In this document: positions 9,103 to 17,404 of the stretch, one piece after another | Layout: each line of letters begins with the position of its first letter | Numbering within the stretch: the stretch's first letter is position 1 | Source: BRH-c25 sp012519325 | GTDB lineage: Bacteria; Bacillota; Clostridia; Lutisporales; Lutisporaceae | Reading direction: 5' to 3' | DNA length: 64,000 bases | NCBI GenBank assembly: GCA_050950645.1 | Contig: JBMNHZ010000018.1 | Span: 1-64,000, forward strand | Notes under the pieces: generated by a model | What the model was told of the DNA's origin: nothing | Seen by the model: only the letters and a program-made list of their open reading frames with translations | The model's database searches: none | Made by a program: the position numbers and the translations under genes

Positions 9103-10269
9103 ATGAAAAAGACTTTTTTTTCAATAATGCTGTTTTTTGGCATTATTGCCTTAACTCTTTCCGGGGCTGTCGGCACGGTACATGCAGCGGGAGGATTGAC
9201 TCTAAGTACATCTTATCCCGGCATAACCGTCAAACCAGGTGAAGCTGTTGGATTTCCTCTGATTATTGAAAACAGCGGACTGCCGTCCCAAAGTATTGAA
9301 CTGGCTGTACAGTCTGCGCCGGAGGGCTGGGAAGGCAGCTTCCAGGGATTGGGTAAGACTGTTCACAGGGTGTTTGTAAAGAATAGAAGTTTTGAGACTG
9401 TTGATTATAAATTAACTGTCCCTGTGGATACAGCCGAAGGCACTTATCAGATTATTCTAAGGGCAAAGGGAGCTGGCGCCAGTGATTCTCTTACTCTGGA
9501 ACTGAAGGTTAGCAGTGCTTCACTGGCTGAAAGCAAGCTTGTGTCACAATACCCTGAGCTTCAGGGACCGGGAAGTGCGATGTTTAAATTCCGTATGGAT
9601 TTGACAAATAACAGGAACAAGGAGCAGTCATACAGCCTGGGCGCAAAGGTGCCGGCAGGCTGGGGAATCGTATTTAAGCCGTCCTATGAGGATAAGCAGA
9701 TTGCAAGCATAAGTCTTCAGCCTGAAAAGAGCCAGGGGCTGGATATTGAGATAACACCTCCGAAAAATGTAAAGGCGGGAGAATACAAAATTCCGGTAAG
9801 TGCAGTATCGGCAGATGAAACTATAGTATCGGAATTAAAAATTATAATCACAGGCACTTATGCTATGAAGTTGTCCACACCCACGGGAAAGCTGAATTTT
9901 GATGCTTATGCCGGCAAAGAAAGTGTTGTTACCCTTACAGTTACAAACACTGCAAGTGCGGATCTGAAGGATGTAAGCTTCTCTTCATGGGAGCCTTCCA
10001 AATGGTCGATAACATTCAAACCTGAGAAGATTGACCTCTTAAAGGCTGGCGAAAGCCAGGAAGTCAAAGCATATGTGAAGCCTGACAGCAGAGCTATTGC
10101 AGGAGATTATGCAGTGGAAATGACTGCCAGAACCAATGAAACGAGCAGTAAGGCGGAGTTTAGGGTGATGGTAAAGACGCCAACGGTGTGGGGTGTTGTG
10201 GGAATAGGTATAATAGCTCTTCTGGCCGGAGGACTTTACAGGATCTTCAAGGTGTATGGGAGACGGTAA
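9103..10269 (+). CDS. Secreted, membrane-anchored NEW3-domain protein of an ABC export operon
   Basis: A 388-residue protein. It has a signal peptide (about 1-28, ending near VHAAG), then three repeated beta-sandwich segments of about 100 residues each (roughly 30-135, 150-250 and 260-360) that read like NPCBM-associated NEW3 / COG1470 domains. Repeated phrases are LTNNRNKEQSYSL, LTVTNTASADL and AGEYKIPVSA. A C-terminal membrane helix (about 364-382) is followed by a basic tail. The extracellular part should thus hang outside the membrane. The next gene (ABC ATPase) starts 2 bp downstream. NEW3/COG1470 proteins often sit beside ABC-2 exporters; their exact role is not known. It may be an accessory or stress-sensing subunit. 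Confidence 0.8.
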   Translation: MKKTFFSIMLFFGIIALTLSGAVGTVHAAGGLTLSTSYPGITVKPGEAVGFPLIIENSGLPSQSIELAVQSAPEGWEGSFQGLGKTVHRVFVKNRSFETVDYKLTVPVDTAEGTYQIILRAKGAGASDSLTLELKVSSASLAESKLVSQYPELQGPGSAMFKFRMDLTNNRNKEQSYSLGAKVPAGWGIVFKPSYEDKQIASISLQPEKSQGLDIEITPPKNVKAGEYKIPVSAVSADETIVSELKIIITGTYAMKLSTPTGKLNFDAYAGKESVVTLTVTNTASADLKDVSFSSWEPSKWSITFKPEKIDLLKAGESQEVKAYVKPDSRAIAGDYAVEMTARTNETSSKAEFRVMVKTPTVWGVVGIGIIALLAGGLYRIFKVYGRR

Positions 10270-10271
10270 AA

Positions 10272-11222
10272 ATGGAGGGAAAGAAGAAAATAATAAGAAC
10301 TGAGAACCTGTCAAAGCGCTACGGAAATCACACCGCAGTCGACGGCCTGAATCTTGAAATAACTGAAGGTGAAGTATACGGACTTTTGGGGCCAAACGGC
10401 GCAGGAAAGACAACAACAATTTTAATGCTGCTGGGGCTTACTGAACCTACCGATGGAACGGTATGGGTGAACGACTTCAATAGTACCCGAGACCCTATAG
10501 CCGTAAAGAGAATAGTTAGCTACCTTCCTGATAATGTAGGATTCTATGAAGATATGACCGGAAGGGAGAACCTTATGTATACTGCCAGGCTGAACAGCAT
10601 TGAAGATGCTGAAGCAGATAAAAAAATCAAATCCTTAGCCGTAAGGGTAGGACTTGCTGAGTATATTGACAATAAGGTTGCCACATACTCAAAAGGTATG
10701 CGTCAAAGGCTTGGAATTGCAGATGTTTTGATTAAAGATCCCAGGATAGTCATTATGGATGAACCAACTTTCGGCATAGACCCAAAGGGCATAGGGGAGC
10801 TCCTTGAACTTATCAGGGAGCTGTCTGAAAAGGACGGAAGGACGGTACTCGTTTCCTCTCACCATCTTCATCAAATGGAGAAGATATGTGACCGGGTCGG
10901 AATATTTGTGAATGGAAAGCTTATAGCCTCAGGCCCTATTGATACACTGTGGAAGCAGGTATCCCATGAACAGGGACATATAGTTGAACTCAGGGCAGAG
11001 CCGGATACAAGGGAACTGGGAGAACTGATAAGAAATACTGGTGAAGCGGAGGAAGTGCTGTATGACAGGGGCATGTATACCGTAATATCAAAGACGGACA
11101 TACGTCAAAAACTGGTACGGTCTCTTTCCGACAATGGATTCTCACTCATGCACCTCAGGATACGAGGGGGAGACCTTGATGATATTTATCGCCGTTATTT
11201 TGCCAGGGAAGGAGTGGTTTGA
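10272..11222 (+). CDS. ABC-2 type exporter ATPase
   Basis: A 316-residue ATPase of the CcmA/DrrA type. The start chosen is ATG 10272 (MEGKKKI), 2 bp after the preceding stop; an upstream in-frame start would overlap the previous gene. Motifs are Walker A GPNGAGKTT, the Q-loop region SYLPDNVGFYEDMTGRENL, signature YSKGMRQR, Walker B IVIMDEP and the H-loop SSHH. The C-terminal 80 residues form the DrrA-type regulatory tail. The stop codon overlaps the ATG of the permease (TGATG), so the two are translationally coupled. Confidence 0.9.
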   Translation: MEGKKKIIRTENLSKRYGNHTAVDGLNLEITEGEVYGLLGPNGAGKTTTILMLLGLTEPTDGTVWVNDFNSTRDPIAVKRIVSYLPDNVGFYEDMTGRENLMYTARLNSIEDAEADKKIKSLAVRVGLAEYIDNKVATYSKGMRQRLGIADVLIKDPRIVIMDEPTFGIDPKGIGELLELIRELSEKDGRTVLVSSHHLHQMEKICDRVGIFVNGKLIASGPIDTLWKQVSHEQGHIVELRAEPDTRELGELIRNTGEAEEVLYDRGMYTVISKTDIRQKLVRSLSDNGFSLMHLRIRGGDLDDIYRRYFAREGVV

Positions 11223-12181
11223 TGGACAAATTCATGAATAAGGATGCCGGGCTTTATGTACTGTTCCGAAAAGAACTGGCAGATCATTTCAGAAGCAAGA
11301 GGTTTACAATCGTACTTATGCTGATTGCCGCTACCTGCCTGGCAAGCGTATACAGCGCAGGCATGGGTATAAGGGAAGCGGTATCAAAAGAGGGAAATGA
11401 ATTTGTTTTCCTAAAGCTTTTTACAAGCAGCGGAGGATCACTGCCTTCCTTTGCAGCCTTCATATCATTTTTAGGTCCCTTGGTAGGCCTGGCCCTTGGG
11501 TTTGACTCAATTAACGGCGAGAGGAACAGAGGAACCCTAAGCAGGCTCTTGTCTCAACCCATACACAGGGATACGGTAATAAACGGCAAATTTTTGGCAG
11601 GACTTGCTGTTCTGTCAATAATGATCATAACCCTTGGACTCTCTATAGGAGGATTTGGTATAATATTGACAGGTATACCTCCAACACTGGAGGAACTTGG
11701 CAGGATGCTGATATTCATTTTCATAACAATAGTCTACATGGCACTTTGGCTTGCAGTATCGCAGCTGTTTTCCCTGCTGTTTAAGCAAACTGCCACGTCT
11801 GCTTTGGCGGGAATTGCAATATGGCTGTTCTTTGTAGTTTTTATCAATTTGTTTGCCGGTTTGATTGCTGATGGAATTTTCCCGGTGACCGACCAGGCCG
11901 GGGCAGTTGAAATATTAAGAAACCAAAGATTAAGACAGGGTATAAACAGGTTGTCTCCAACTCTTCTATACGATGAAGCCGTAGTGACAATCCTCAATCC
12001 CGGAGTCAGGACTCTTGGCCTTGTCTTGTTGGACCAGATAGAAGGGGCCATACCAGGAGTACTGCCTCTTGGACAGAGCATCCTTCTCATCTGGCCTCAT
12101 ATAGTCGGAATGATTGCAGCAACTGCCTTATGCTTTGCAATAGGCTATGTCTATTTTATGAAACAGGAAGTAAGGGCATGA
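11222..12181 (+). CDS. ABC-2 type exporter permease
   Basis: About 319 residues with six predicted membrane segments. A cytoplasmic N-terminus LFRKELADHFRSKRF precedes the first helix. The region GFDSINGERNRGTLSRLLSQP is the diagnostic loop of ABC-2 permeases of the NosY/YhaP class. ATG 11222 overlaps the previous stop by one base and follows AAGGAG. With the ATPase and NEW3 protein it forms a putative exporter or envelope-maintenance complex, possibly controlled by the downstream ECF factor. Confidence 0.85.
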   Translation: MDKFMNKDAGLYVLFRKELADHFRSKRFTIVLMLIAATCLASVYSAGMGIREAVSKEGNEFVFLKLFTSSGGSLPSFAAFISFLGPLVGLALGFDSINGERNRGTLSRLLSQPIHRDTVINGKFLAGLAVLSIMIITLGLSIGGFGIILTGIPPTLEELGRMLIFIFITIVYMALWLAVSQLFSLLFKQTATSALAGIAIWLFFVVFINLFAGLIADGIFPVTDQAGAVEILRNQRLRQGINRLSPTLLYDEAVVTILNPGVRTLGLVLLDQIEGAIPGVLPLGQSILLIWPHIVGMIAATALCFAIGYVYFMKQEVRA

Positions 12182-12219
12182 TATCAAAAGACCTTTTGGA
12201 GCAGTGAGGGTGATTACTA

Positions 12220-12807
12220 GTGGTTGAAGTACCTGGGAAAAATACTGATAGGGGAGACAGACGGTCTGAACAGTTGGAATACCTTATGAGAAGGTTTGGA
12301 GGCAAGGTTCTTAAGCTTGCATACTATCATATCCGGGATCGACATCAGGCAGAAGACATTGCCCAGGAAGTTTTTTGCCGTGTATTTAAGAACCTTGATG
12401 GATTTCGTGAAGAAAGCTCATATTATACATGGATTTATAGGATAACGGTCAATGTCTGCAGGGATTATATCCGCTCTGCATACTTCAGGCGGATACTTCC
12501 CTGGGGCGATCCGGGATATACCGACATTTTGAAAAAGTCCGAAGAAAGAATGTTTGAAGCTGCTGAGGGAGGAGAAGTCTTTCAAAAGGTTATGGACTTG
12601 CCGCTGAAATACAGGATCGTAATCGTGCTTTATTATTTTGAAGAATTGACGACAAACGAGATTTCGGAAGTATTGAAAATCGGCGAAAATGCAGTCCGTA
12701 CCCGCTTATGCAGGGGCAGAAAGATTTTGAAGGAATTATTGGTCAGAGAGGGGGGTTCGCATGAGCGACAGGAAACTGGAAGAATTGTTGAAAAAAGCAA
12801 AGGTTGA
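12220..12807 (+). CDS. ECF-type RNA polymerase sigma factor
   Basis: A 195-residue sigma-70 family protein of group 4. The GTG start at 12220 is preceded by GAGGGTG. Region 2 contains YYHIRDRHQAEDIAQEVFCRVF and the DNA-melting segment YYTWIYRITVNVCRDYIRS; region 4 contains LPLKYRIVIVLYYFEELTT and the helix-turn-helix ISEVLKIGENAVRTRLCRGR. It follows the exporter genes by 38 bp and overlaps the next gene by 47 bp, the usual arrangement for a sigma factor and its anti-sigma factor. The candidate ECF promoter at 9029 would place it under its own control. Confidence 0.9.
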   Translation: MVEVPGKNTDRGDRRSEQLEYLMRRFGGKVLKLAYYHIRDRHQAEDIAQEVFCRVFKNLDGFREESSYYTWIYRITVNVCRDYIRSAYFRRILPWGDPGYTDILKKSEERMFEAAEGGEVFQKVMDLPLKYRIVIVLYYFEELTTNEISEVLKIGENAVRTRLCRGRKILKELLVREGGSHERQETGRIVEKSKG

Positions 12808-13696
12808 ATCCGAACAGTTCTTCTCAGATTGGAATTATGAATCCTTAAAGGAAAAAGTCATTTCGGAAACAGAGAGCAGAAGATCACATAGAGCTGAGCT
12901 GTTTGGCACAGCAAGGAAGCTTGGGATAGCTTTGGCATGCATCCTGGTTGCAGTGTGGATTCCTTACAGATTTGGTGCCTTACCCCTCAAAACCGGTACT
13001 TCCGTAACTCAGCAGGCAATTAACCTGGACGACAGCAAGCCATCCTACCTGGTTGATTTTATACCAATAGGCAAACCGGATCACAGGGGGCAAAGTATTA
13101 TGGCTGTATTGTGGGGCGAAAGTCCCGGCGGAGAATACAAGGTTTTGTACAGCAGTTTATTTGAAGACAGTGATCGGACTTATCCTGTGTCAACCATAGA
13201 ATTTCCGGGGACAGGCAGCAGGCTTGCCCTGATATATTCGGAGGACAGCCGGCAGAATTATTTGCATTACAGGCTGATAGGATACATTAACGAGGGTATA
13301 AAAGCCTTAATTGAAGAAAACCTGGTACAAGGCGGGAAGTTAAGCATCAGAGACGGAGTATTGGTGGAGCAGAGAGCTGAAAGCAACTTGGGAGATATGG
13401 TCACTTATATTATTCCATACCTTATAGACGGAAAGGGAGAACTGGTTTTATCCGCAGACCGCTTACAGCTCAATGTGGGAGAACAGTTGATGCTTATTGG
13501 AATTGACGAGAATAAGGGAGTTCAGTTTTTTTCGGAAGAGAACTCAGTAAGAAAAATAAACGAGAAGAATCCTGAAGATATATCAATAGTACGGTACAAT
13601 GCATTCAGTGCCGGAGAGGATTATTTACTCCTGACTCCGGACTCTGATAAAGCTAAAGTCAAGAACCTGCATATAAGAGTAATAGATAACAGGTGA
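12761..13696 (+). CDS. Membrane protein, probable anti-sigma factor
   Basis: A 311-residue protein whose gene starts inside the sigma-factor gene. Residues 1-50 are charged and cytoplasmic (MSDRKLEELLKKAKVESEQF), one membrane helix spans about 54-70, and about 240 residues should lie outside the cell. This single-pass topology plus gene overlap fits an anti-sigma factor with an extracytoplasmic sensor domain. There is no clear zinc-binding HxxxCxxC motif, so it is not a ZAS-type factor. The outer domain is not recognised. The IS1182-like element begins only 10 bp after its stop codon, so any native terminator has been displaced. Confidence 0.65.
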   Translation: MSDRKLEELLKKAKVESEQFFSDWNYESLKEKVISETESRRSHRAELFGTARKLGIALACILVAVWIPYRFGALPLKTGTSVTQQAINLDDSKPSYLVDFIPIGKPDHRGQSIMAVLWGESPGGEYKVLYSSLFEDSDRTYPVSTIEFPGTGSRLALIYSEDSRQNYLHYRLIGYINEGIKALIEENLVQGGKLSIRDGVLVEQRAESNLGDMVTYIIPYLIDGKGELVLSADRLQLNVGEQLMLIGIDENKGVQFFSEENSVRKINEKNPEDISIVRYNAFSAGEDYLLLTPDSDKAKVKNLHIRVIDNR

Positions 13697-13706
13697 AGAG
13701 AAAAGC

Positions 13707-15609
13707 GCCAGGGAAACCTCCGAAAAAGTACCATAAAAATCGGTGGTTTCCCTAGCACCGTATGATTATACAGCTGGCATTCTCTGATATTGACAATATA
13801 TCCTAATAAGTTAATGGAAATATTGATAACTATTGGCTATATTGATTTATTGAGCTCCCTAACCTGGGATCCTTCTATATTTGCGGTATAGCAGTGCTTG
13901 GGGGGGTAAATCAGGTTTACCATCCTTACTATATTGCATACCATGTTTGCCAGTGTTATATGAACTCTTGCTCCTTTGAGCCTTAAGTATCTGTACCTTC
14001 TAAGTCCATGGTTTCTCACCATCGCCGCAAATCTTTTTTCAACTTTGAACCGCTTATTGATGGCTTCCTCAAATTCCTCGGATTCTACCCGTTTCATGTC
14101 TCTTAGTACGGCATCATACCTTAAAGGAACATCCACAACTCTAGCTCTTCTTAGTAATTTGCCATTCTTATTTATGTATAAGAACTGGTCTCTTAAAGGA
14201 CAATGACAGCAATTCTTCTTATCAAAATGGAATCTTTTGAACTCCTTCTTATGTGTTTTATTATTCAGTATTACGTACTCTTCTGTTGTTACCTCATTAG
14301 GACATGTAACCGATTTGAGGTCTTCTGATATTCTAAAGTCTTTTAAGCCATAATAGTTTGTTTCCCTACTGGATTCTTTGTAGAAAGCTATATTTGAAAT
14401 TATCTCATTATCCTTTAAATATGCTCGATTGTCTGCAGTTCCATATACCTTGTCAGCTGTGATTTCTTCTGGCTTTATCTCGAATTCTTGTTCTACCTTT
14501 TCAACCAGTTCCTGGAGTTTTTTCTCATCTCCGGTGTTGAACGGGGTCTGGGTTGATGCAAGTATGATTTCACTGTCTTCATCTACAATGATATGATCTT
14601 TGTATCCTCTTTTTAAATTACCAGGAGATTTATGTGCTACACGGGCATCAGGATCCACTACACTAACTATCTTATCTTTTCTGTTGTTAAGGTATTGATC
14701 AATAATGTCGTAACATATTCCAAAAGTTTCCCTATACTTGTTATTCGTCTGAAGTTCACTATCTGTCTTAAGATAAAGATATTGAAGGTGTTTGCTTGCT
14801 ATTTCAAAGTATCTCTTAGCACTGACATTTTCATTGTTTTCATATTCTCTATGTATTTCAGCCTCAAACTGTTCCAGATGTTGCTTTGCCAAGCTTTCGT
14901 TGAACTTTTCAATCTCTTTTATTACTTTCGTAAAAGCATTCCTTATGAGCTTCTTTTCAGAGAGATAATTAACATTAGCTGCTACATCTGTTGTATCAAC
15001 AATATACCGCCTGCTCTTTACCAGGTCCTTTTCGATGCACATCTTTACTATCTCGTTAAAGAATGCATCAAAATCTTCCTCTCCGAGCCGTTTTACCCTG
15101 AAGTAGCTGATGGTTGTATCATCTGGAACCGTATCATCAATGCCAAGTCCTAAAAACCAACGAAAGGCTACGTCGGTATTTATTCTATCTGAAACTTCTA
15201 CATCTGATAACCTGTACAGGTATTCCAGGAGCAATATCTTAACCATCATAACAGGATCTTTCGAGCCTCTTCCCATGTCGCTATATTTATCCTCGATTTT
15301 CTCATATACAAACGAAAAATCTATGATGGAATCTATCTTAACTAACAGATGATTCTTAGGGATTAACTTTTCAAATATCATATGATTGAATATATCAATC
15401 TGGCCATCATTTTTCTTTAACATAAATCTCGAAACCTCCGTATTTCCAATGCTTCTAATACTCTAATTATACCATAGAAGAGACTGAAAACGAAGCAGTT
15501 TATGGAAATGTGGAAGGGGTCTAAGTTCACCTAAGACCCTCTATTGCATAGTTATTTTTTGCGTTGTATATTTATTACAAAGCTTTAGTTTTTCGGAGGT
15601 TTCACTGGC
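13707..15609 (-). mobile_element. IS1182-family insertion sequence
   Basis: About 1.9 kb, bounded by inverted repeats. The left end starts GCCAGGGAAACCTCCGAAAA (13707) and the right end, read inward, starts GCCAGTGAAACCTCCGAAAA (15609), with one mismatch in about 21. It holds a single minus-strand transposase. Just inside the left end a 12-bp hairpin with one mismatch (13711-13723 with 13740-13752) could block transcription entering from the sigma operon. The CGGAGGTTTC of the right end (15594-15603) is complementary to GAAACCTCCG at 15431-15440, the transposase ribosome binding site on the minus strand. No clear target duplication is seen. Confidence 0.85.
13837..15423 (-). CDS. IS1182-family transposase
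   Basis: A 528-residue DDE transposase. The N-terminal region (MLKKNDGQIDIFNHMIFEKL, then DPVMMVKILLLEYLYRLSDV) is the DUF772/InsH-type domain. The catalytic domain contains IVDTTDVAANV and later DHIIVDEDSEIILAS, with the C-terminal part running through a Cys-containing segment (NCCHCPLR) and the signature KRFKVEKRFAAMVRNHGLRRYRY. Length and motifs fit IS1182. The start follows GGAGG on the minus strand. No frameshift is seen, so the element may still be active. Confidence 0.92.
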   Translation of the reverse strand: MLKKNDGQIDIFNHMIFEKLIPKNHLLVKIDSIIDFSFVYEKIEDKYSDMGRGSKDPVMMVKILLLEYLYRLSDVEVSDRINTDVAFRWFLGLGIDDTVPDDTTISYFRVKRLGEEDFDAFFNEIVKMCIEKDLVKSRRYIVDTTDVAANVNYLSEKKLIRNAFTKVIKEIEKFNESLAKQHLEQFEAEIHREYENNENVSAKRYFEIASKHLQYLYLKTDSELQTNNKYRETFGICYDIIDQYLNNRKDKIVSVVDPDARVAHKSPGNLKRGYKDHIIVDEDSEIILASTQTPFNTGDEKKLQELVEKVEQEFEIKPEEITADKVYGTADNRAYLKDNEIISNIAFYKESSRETNYYGLKDFRISEDLKSVTCPNEVTTEEYVILNNKTHKKEFKRFHFDKKNCCHCPLRDQFLYINKNGKLLRRARVVDVPLRYDAVLRDMKRVESEEFEEAINKRFKVEKRFAAMVRNHGLRRYRYLRLKGARVHITLANMVCNIVRMVNLIYPPKHCYTANIEGSQVRELNKSI

Positions 15610-15685
15610 AATTACTCCATATACAAATTGTAATTACTGTTCTTCCAATGTATAATCTGAATAAGGATGATGTTAGTGTAAAATT

Positions 15686-17221
15686 ACTTTGGGAAAAAAC
15701 CAAAAAATAAAAGATAAGAGTATCTCTCCTGTGATATCATGTAATTTGTGAAGAATCACAATAATCACAGAAAAGGAGATACTCTTATGGAACTAATTAT
15801 ACAGGAAATCATAGAAAAAATCAGCAGTAGTTTTGAAAAGGAACTAGAGAATCTGATACGTGAAAGAAGAGACATATCCGAATTTATTCTAGCTACTAAG
15901 AAGACGTTGGACGAGATTGGAGTAACCCTAGTGGCCGAAGCCTTGGAAACAATAGACGAGGCGTATAGAAACAGTAAAGACCGGAAACGAAACTGGACAG
16001 TAAAGGAGAAAGCAGCTGAAAAGACCCTTATGACAATATTTGGCGAAGTCAGGTATGAAAGGACATATTACAAGAATAAAAAGACAGGCGAATACAGCTA
16101 CCTGTCAGATGAGGCTGTGGGCATAAAAGCCCATGATAAAATGGATGCTTCACTAAAGGCAAGGCTCATAGAGGAAGCAGTATTTATGCCCTATAGTAGA
16201 AGTGCAAAGGAAGCAGCTGAAGCTGTGGATCTAACATCACAGACAGTAATGAACAGTATCCGTGAGCTTGGCAGTGTAGACAATGACGCAGTAGAGGTTA
16301 AGCAAGATAAAAAGGCGGTAAAGGTACTGTACATAGAAGCTGATGAAGATCATGTACCACTTCAGACTGGGGGCTACGCAGAACCAAAGCTTGTATATGT
16401 ACATGAGGGTAGGGAACAGGTTGGGGAAAATCGGTGGAGGTTAATAAATGCAAGGTATTTCAGCGGTATTTATGCAAACAGTGATGAGCTATGGGTGGAA
16501 GTTTTGGACTACATAGATAAGACTTATGATATGGATTCTATTGAAAAGATATACCTATCAGGGGATGGTGCTGCATGGATAAAGAATGGACTAGGCTGGA
16601 TAAAGGGAAGCATCTTTGTACTGGACCGTTATCACTTATCAAAGTATGTAACTCAAGCTACAGCGCATATGAGCTACACCACACCAATTATGTGGGATTA
16701 TATAAATGCTGGAGACAAGGAAAGTGTAAAAGAGCTATTTAAAGCAATCATAAGTACAACTGAGCCGGAAACAAAGAAGAGAGCTGTGCAGGAAGCAAGA
16801 AGATATATACTAGGCAACTGGGAAGGGATAATGCGGCAGTATGCGTCGGATTACATCGGCTGCAGTGCAGAAGGTCATGTTAGCCATATCTTGTCGTCCA
16901 GGTTAAGCTCACGGCCTCTGGGCTGGAGTAGAACGGGTGTGGACCAGATGGCCAGGTTAAGGGTCTTTGTAGCGAATGGCGGAGATGTGTATGACATATT
17001 TATGCGAAAGAAAAAAGCAGCAATAAATGAAGCAAGTGAGGTAAAAGTAGACCGGGAGATTATCAGGAAGAGAAAGCTTACAGCATCGTACGAAACCATC
17101 GGTAACATAACCATTTTGAATATTGGCAAAAGGACTTGGGCTTCCCAGTTCCTTAAGTCAGTGAGGGATGCTTAAAGTAGCAGGTAAACAGGAGATTACT
17201 TTTATTTTTAAAACCCATAGT
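15686..17221 (+). mobile_element. ISLre2-family insertion sequence (ends approximate)
   Basis: A transposase gene with imperfect terminal inverted repeats. The left end, ACTTTGGGAAAAAACC from 15686, resembles the right end read inward, ACTATGGGTTTTAAAAAT from 17221, and both continue into AAATAAAAG. No target duplication is obvious, so the limits are estimates. The leader holds an 11-bp perfect inverted repeat, AAGAGTATCTC (15716-15726) with GAGATACTCTT (15776-15786), plus a 7-bp block CTGTGAT/ATCACAG. The right arm covers part of the ribosome binding site and ends directly at the start codon. Confidence 0.7.
15787..17175 (+). CDS. ISLre2-family (UPF0236) transposase
   Basis: The start is ATG 15787 after AAAGGAG, giving 462 residues. 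The N-terminal half contains KTLMTIFGEVRYERTYYKN and EAAEAVDLTSQTVMNSIREL (a helix-turn-helix). The catalytic part carries VLYIEADEDHVPLQ, IYLSGDGAAWIKNGL and VLDRYHLSKYV, the acidic motifs typical of UPF0236/ISLre2 transposases. The C-terminus includes SAEGHVSHILSSRLSSRPLG. It is full length without disruption. Confidence 0.9.
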   Translation: MELIIQEIIEKISSSFEKELENLIRERRDISEFILATKKTLDEIGVTLVAEALETIDEAYRNSKDRKRNWTVKEKAAEKTLMTIFGEVRYERTYYKNKKTGEYSYLSDEAVGIKAHDKMDASLKARLIEEAVFMPYSRSAKEAAEAVDLTSQTVMNSIRELGSVDNDAVEVKQDKKAVKVLYIEADEDHVPLQTGGYAEPKLVYVHEGREQVGENRWRLINARYFSGIYANSDELWVEVLDYIDKTYDMDSIEKIYLSGDGAAWIKNGLGWIKGSIFVLDRYHLSKYVTQATAHMSYTTPIMWDYINAGDKESVKELFKAIISTTEPETKKRAVQEARRYILGNWEGIMRQYASDYIGCSAEGHVSHILSSRLSSRPLGWSRTGVDQMARLRVFVANGGDVYDIFMRKKKAAINEASEVKVDREIIRKRKLTASYETIGNITILNIGKRTWASQFLKSVRDA

Positions 17222-17404
17222 ATCTTGACGCTATCAAGGATGATTTAAGGAGTGCACTATGCTATAGTGTCCTCAGTGAATCATAATGCAGTGATGAGGA
17301 CCCGTAGCATTATGACTAATGCTTCCAATGTTTGCGGTACAGTATTGAATTTGAGAGAGGCCGGAAGAAGCTGTAAAGAAAAAGGTTTGTGGAGGTTAGT
17401 TTAC

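Noticed and set aside
13711..13752. Native terminator of the sigma/anti-sigma operon
   Set aside because: The hairpin lies inside the IS left end and has no U-run; it belongs to the IS, although it may still hinder readthrough.
14632..15153. Long plus-strand reading frame inside the IS1182 element
   Set aside because: It lies antisense to the transposase gene, with hydrophobic low-complexity translation typical of a shadow frame.
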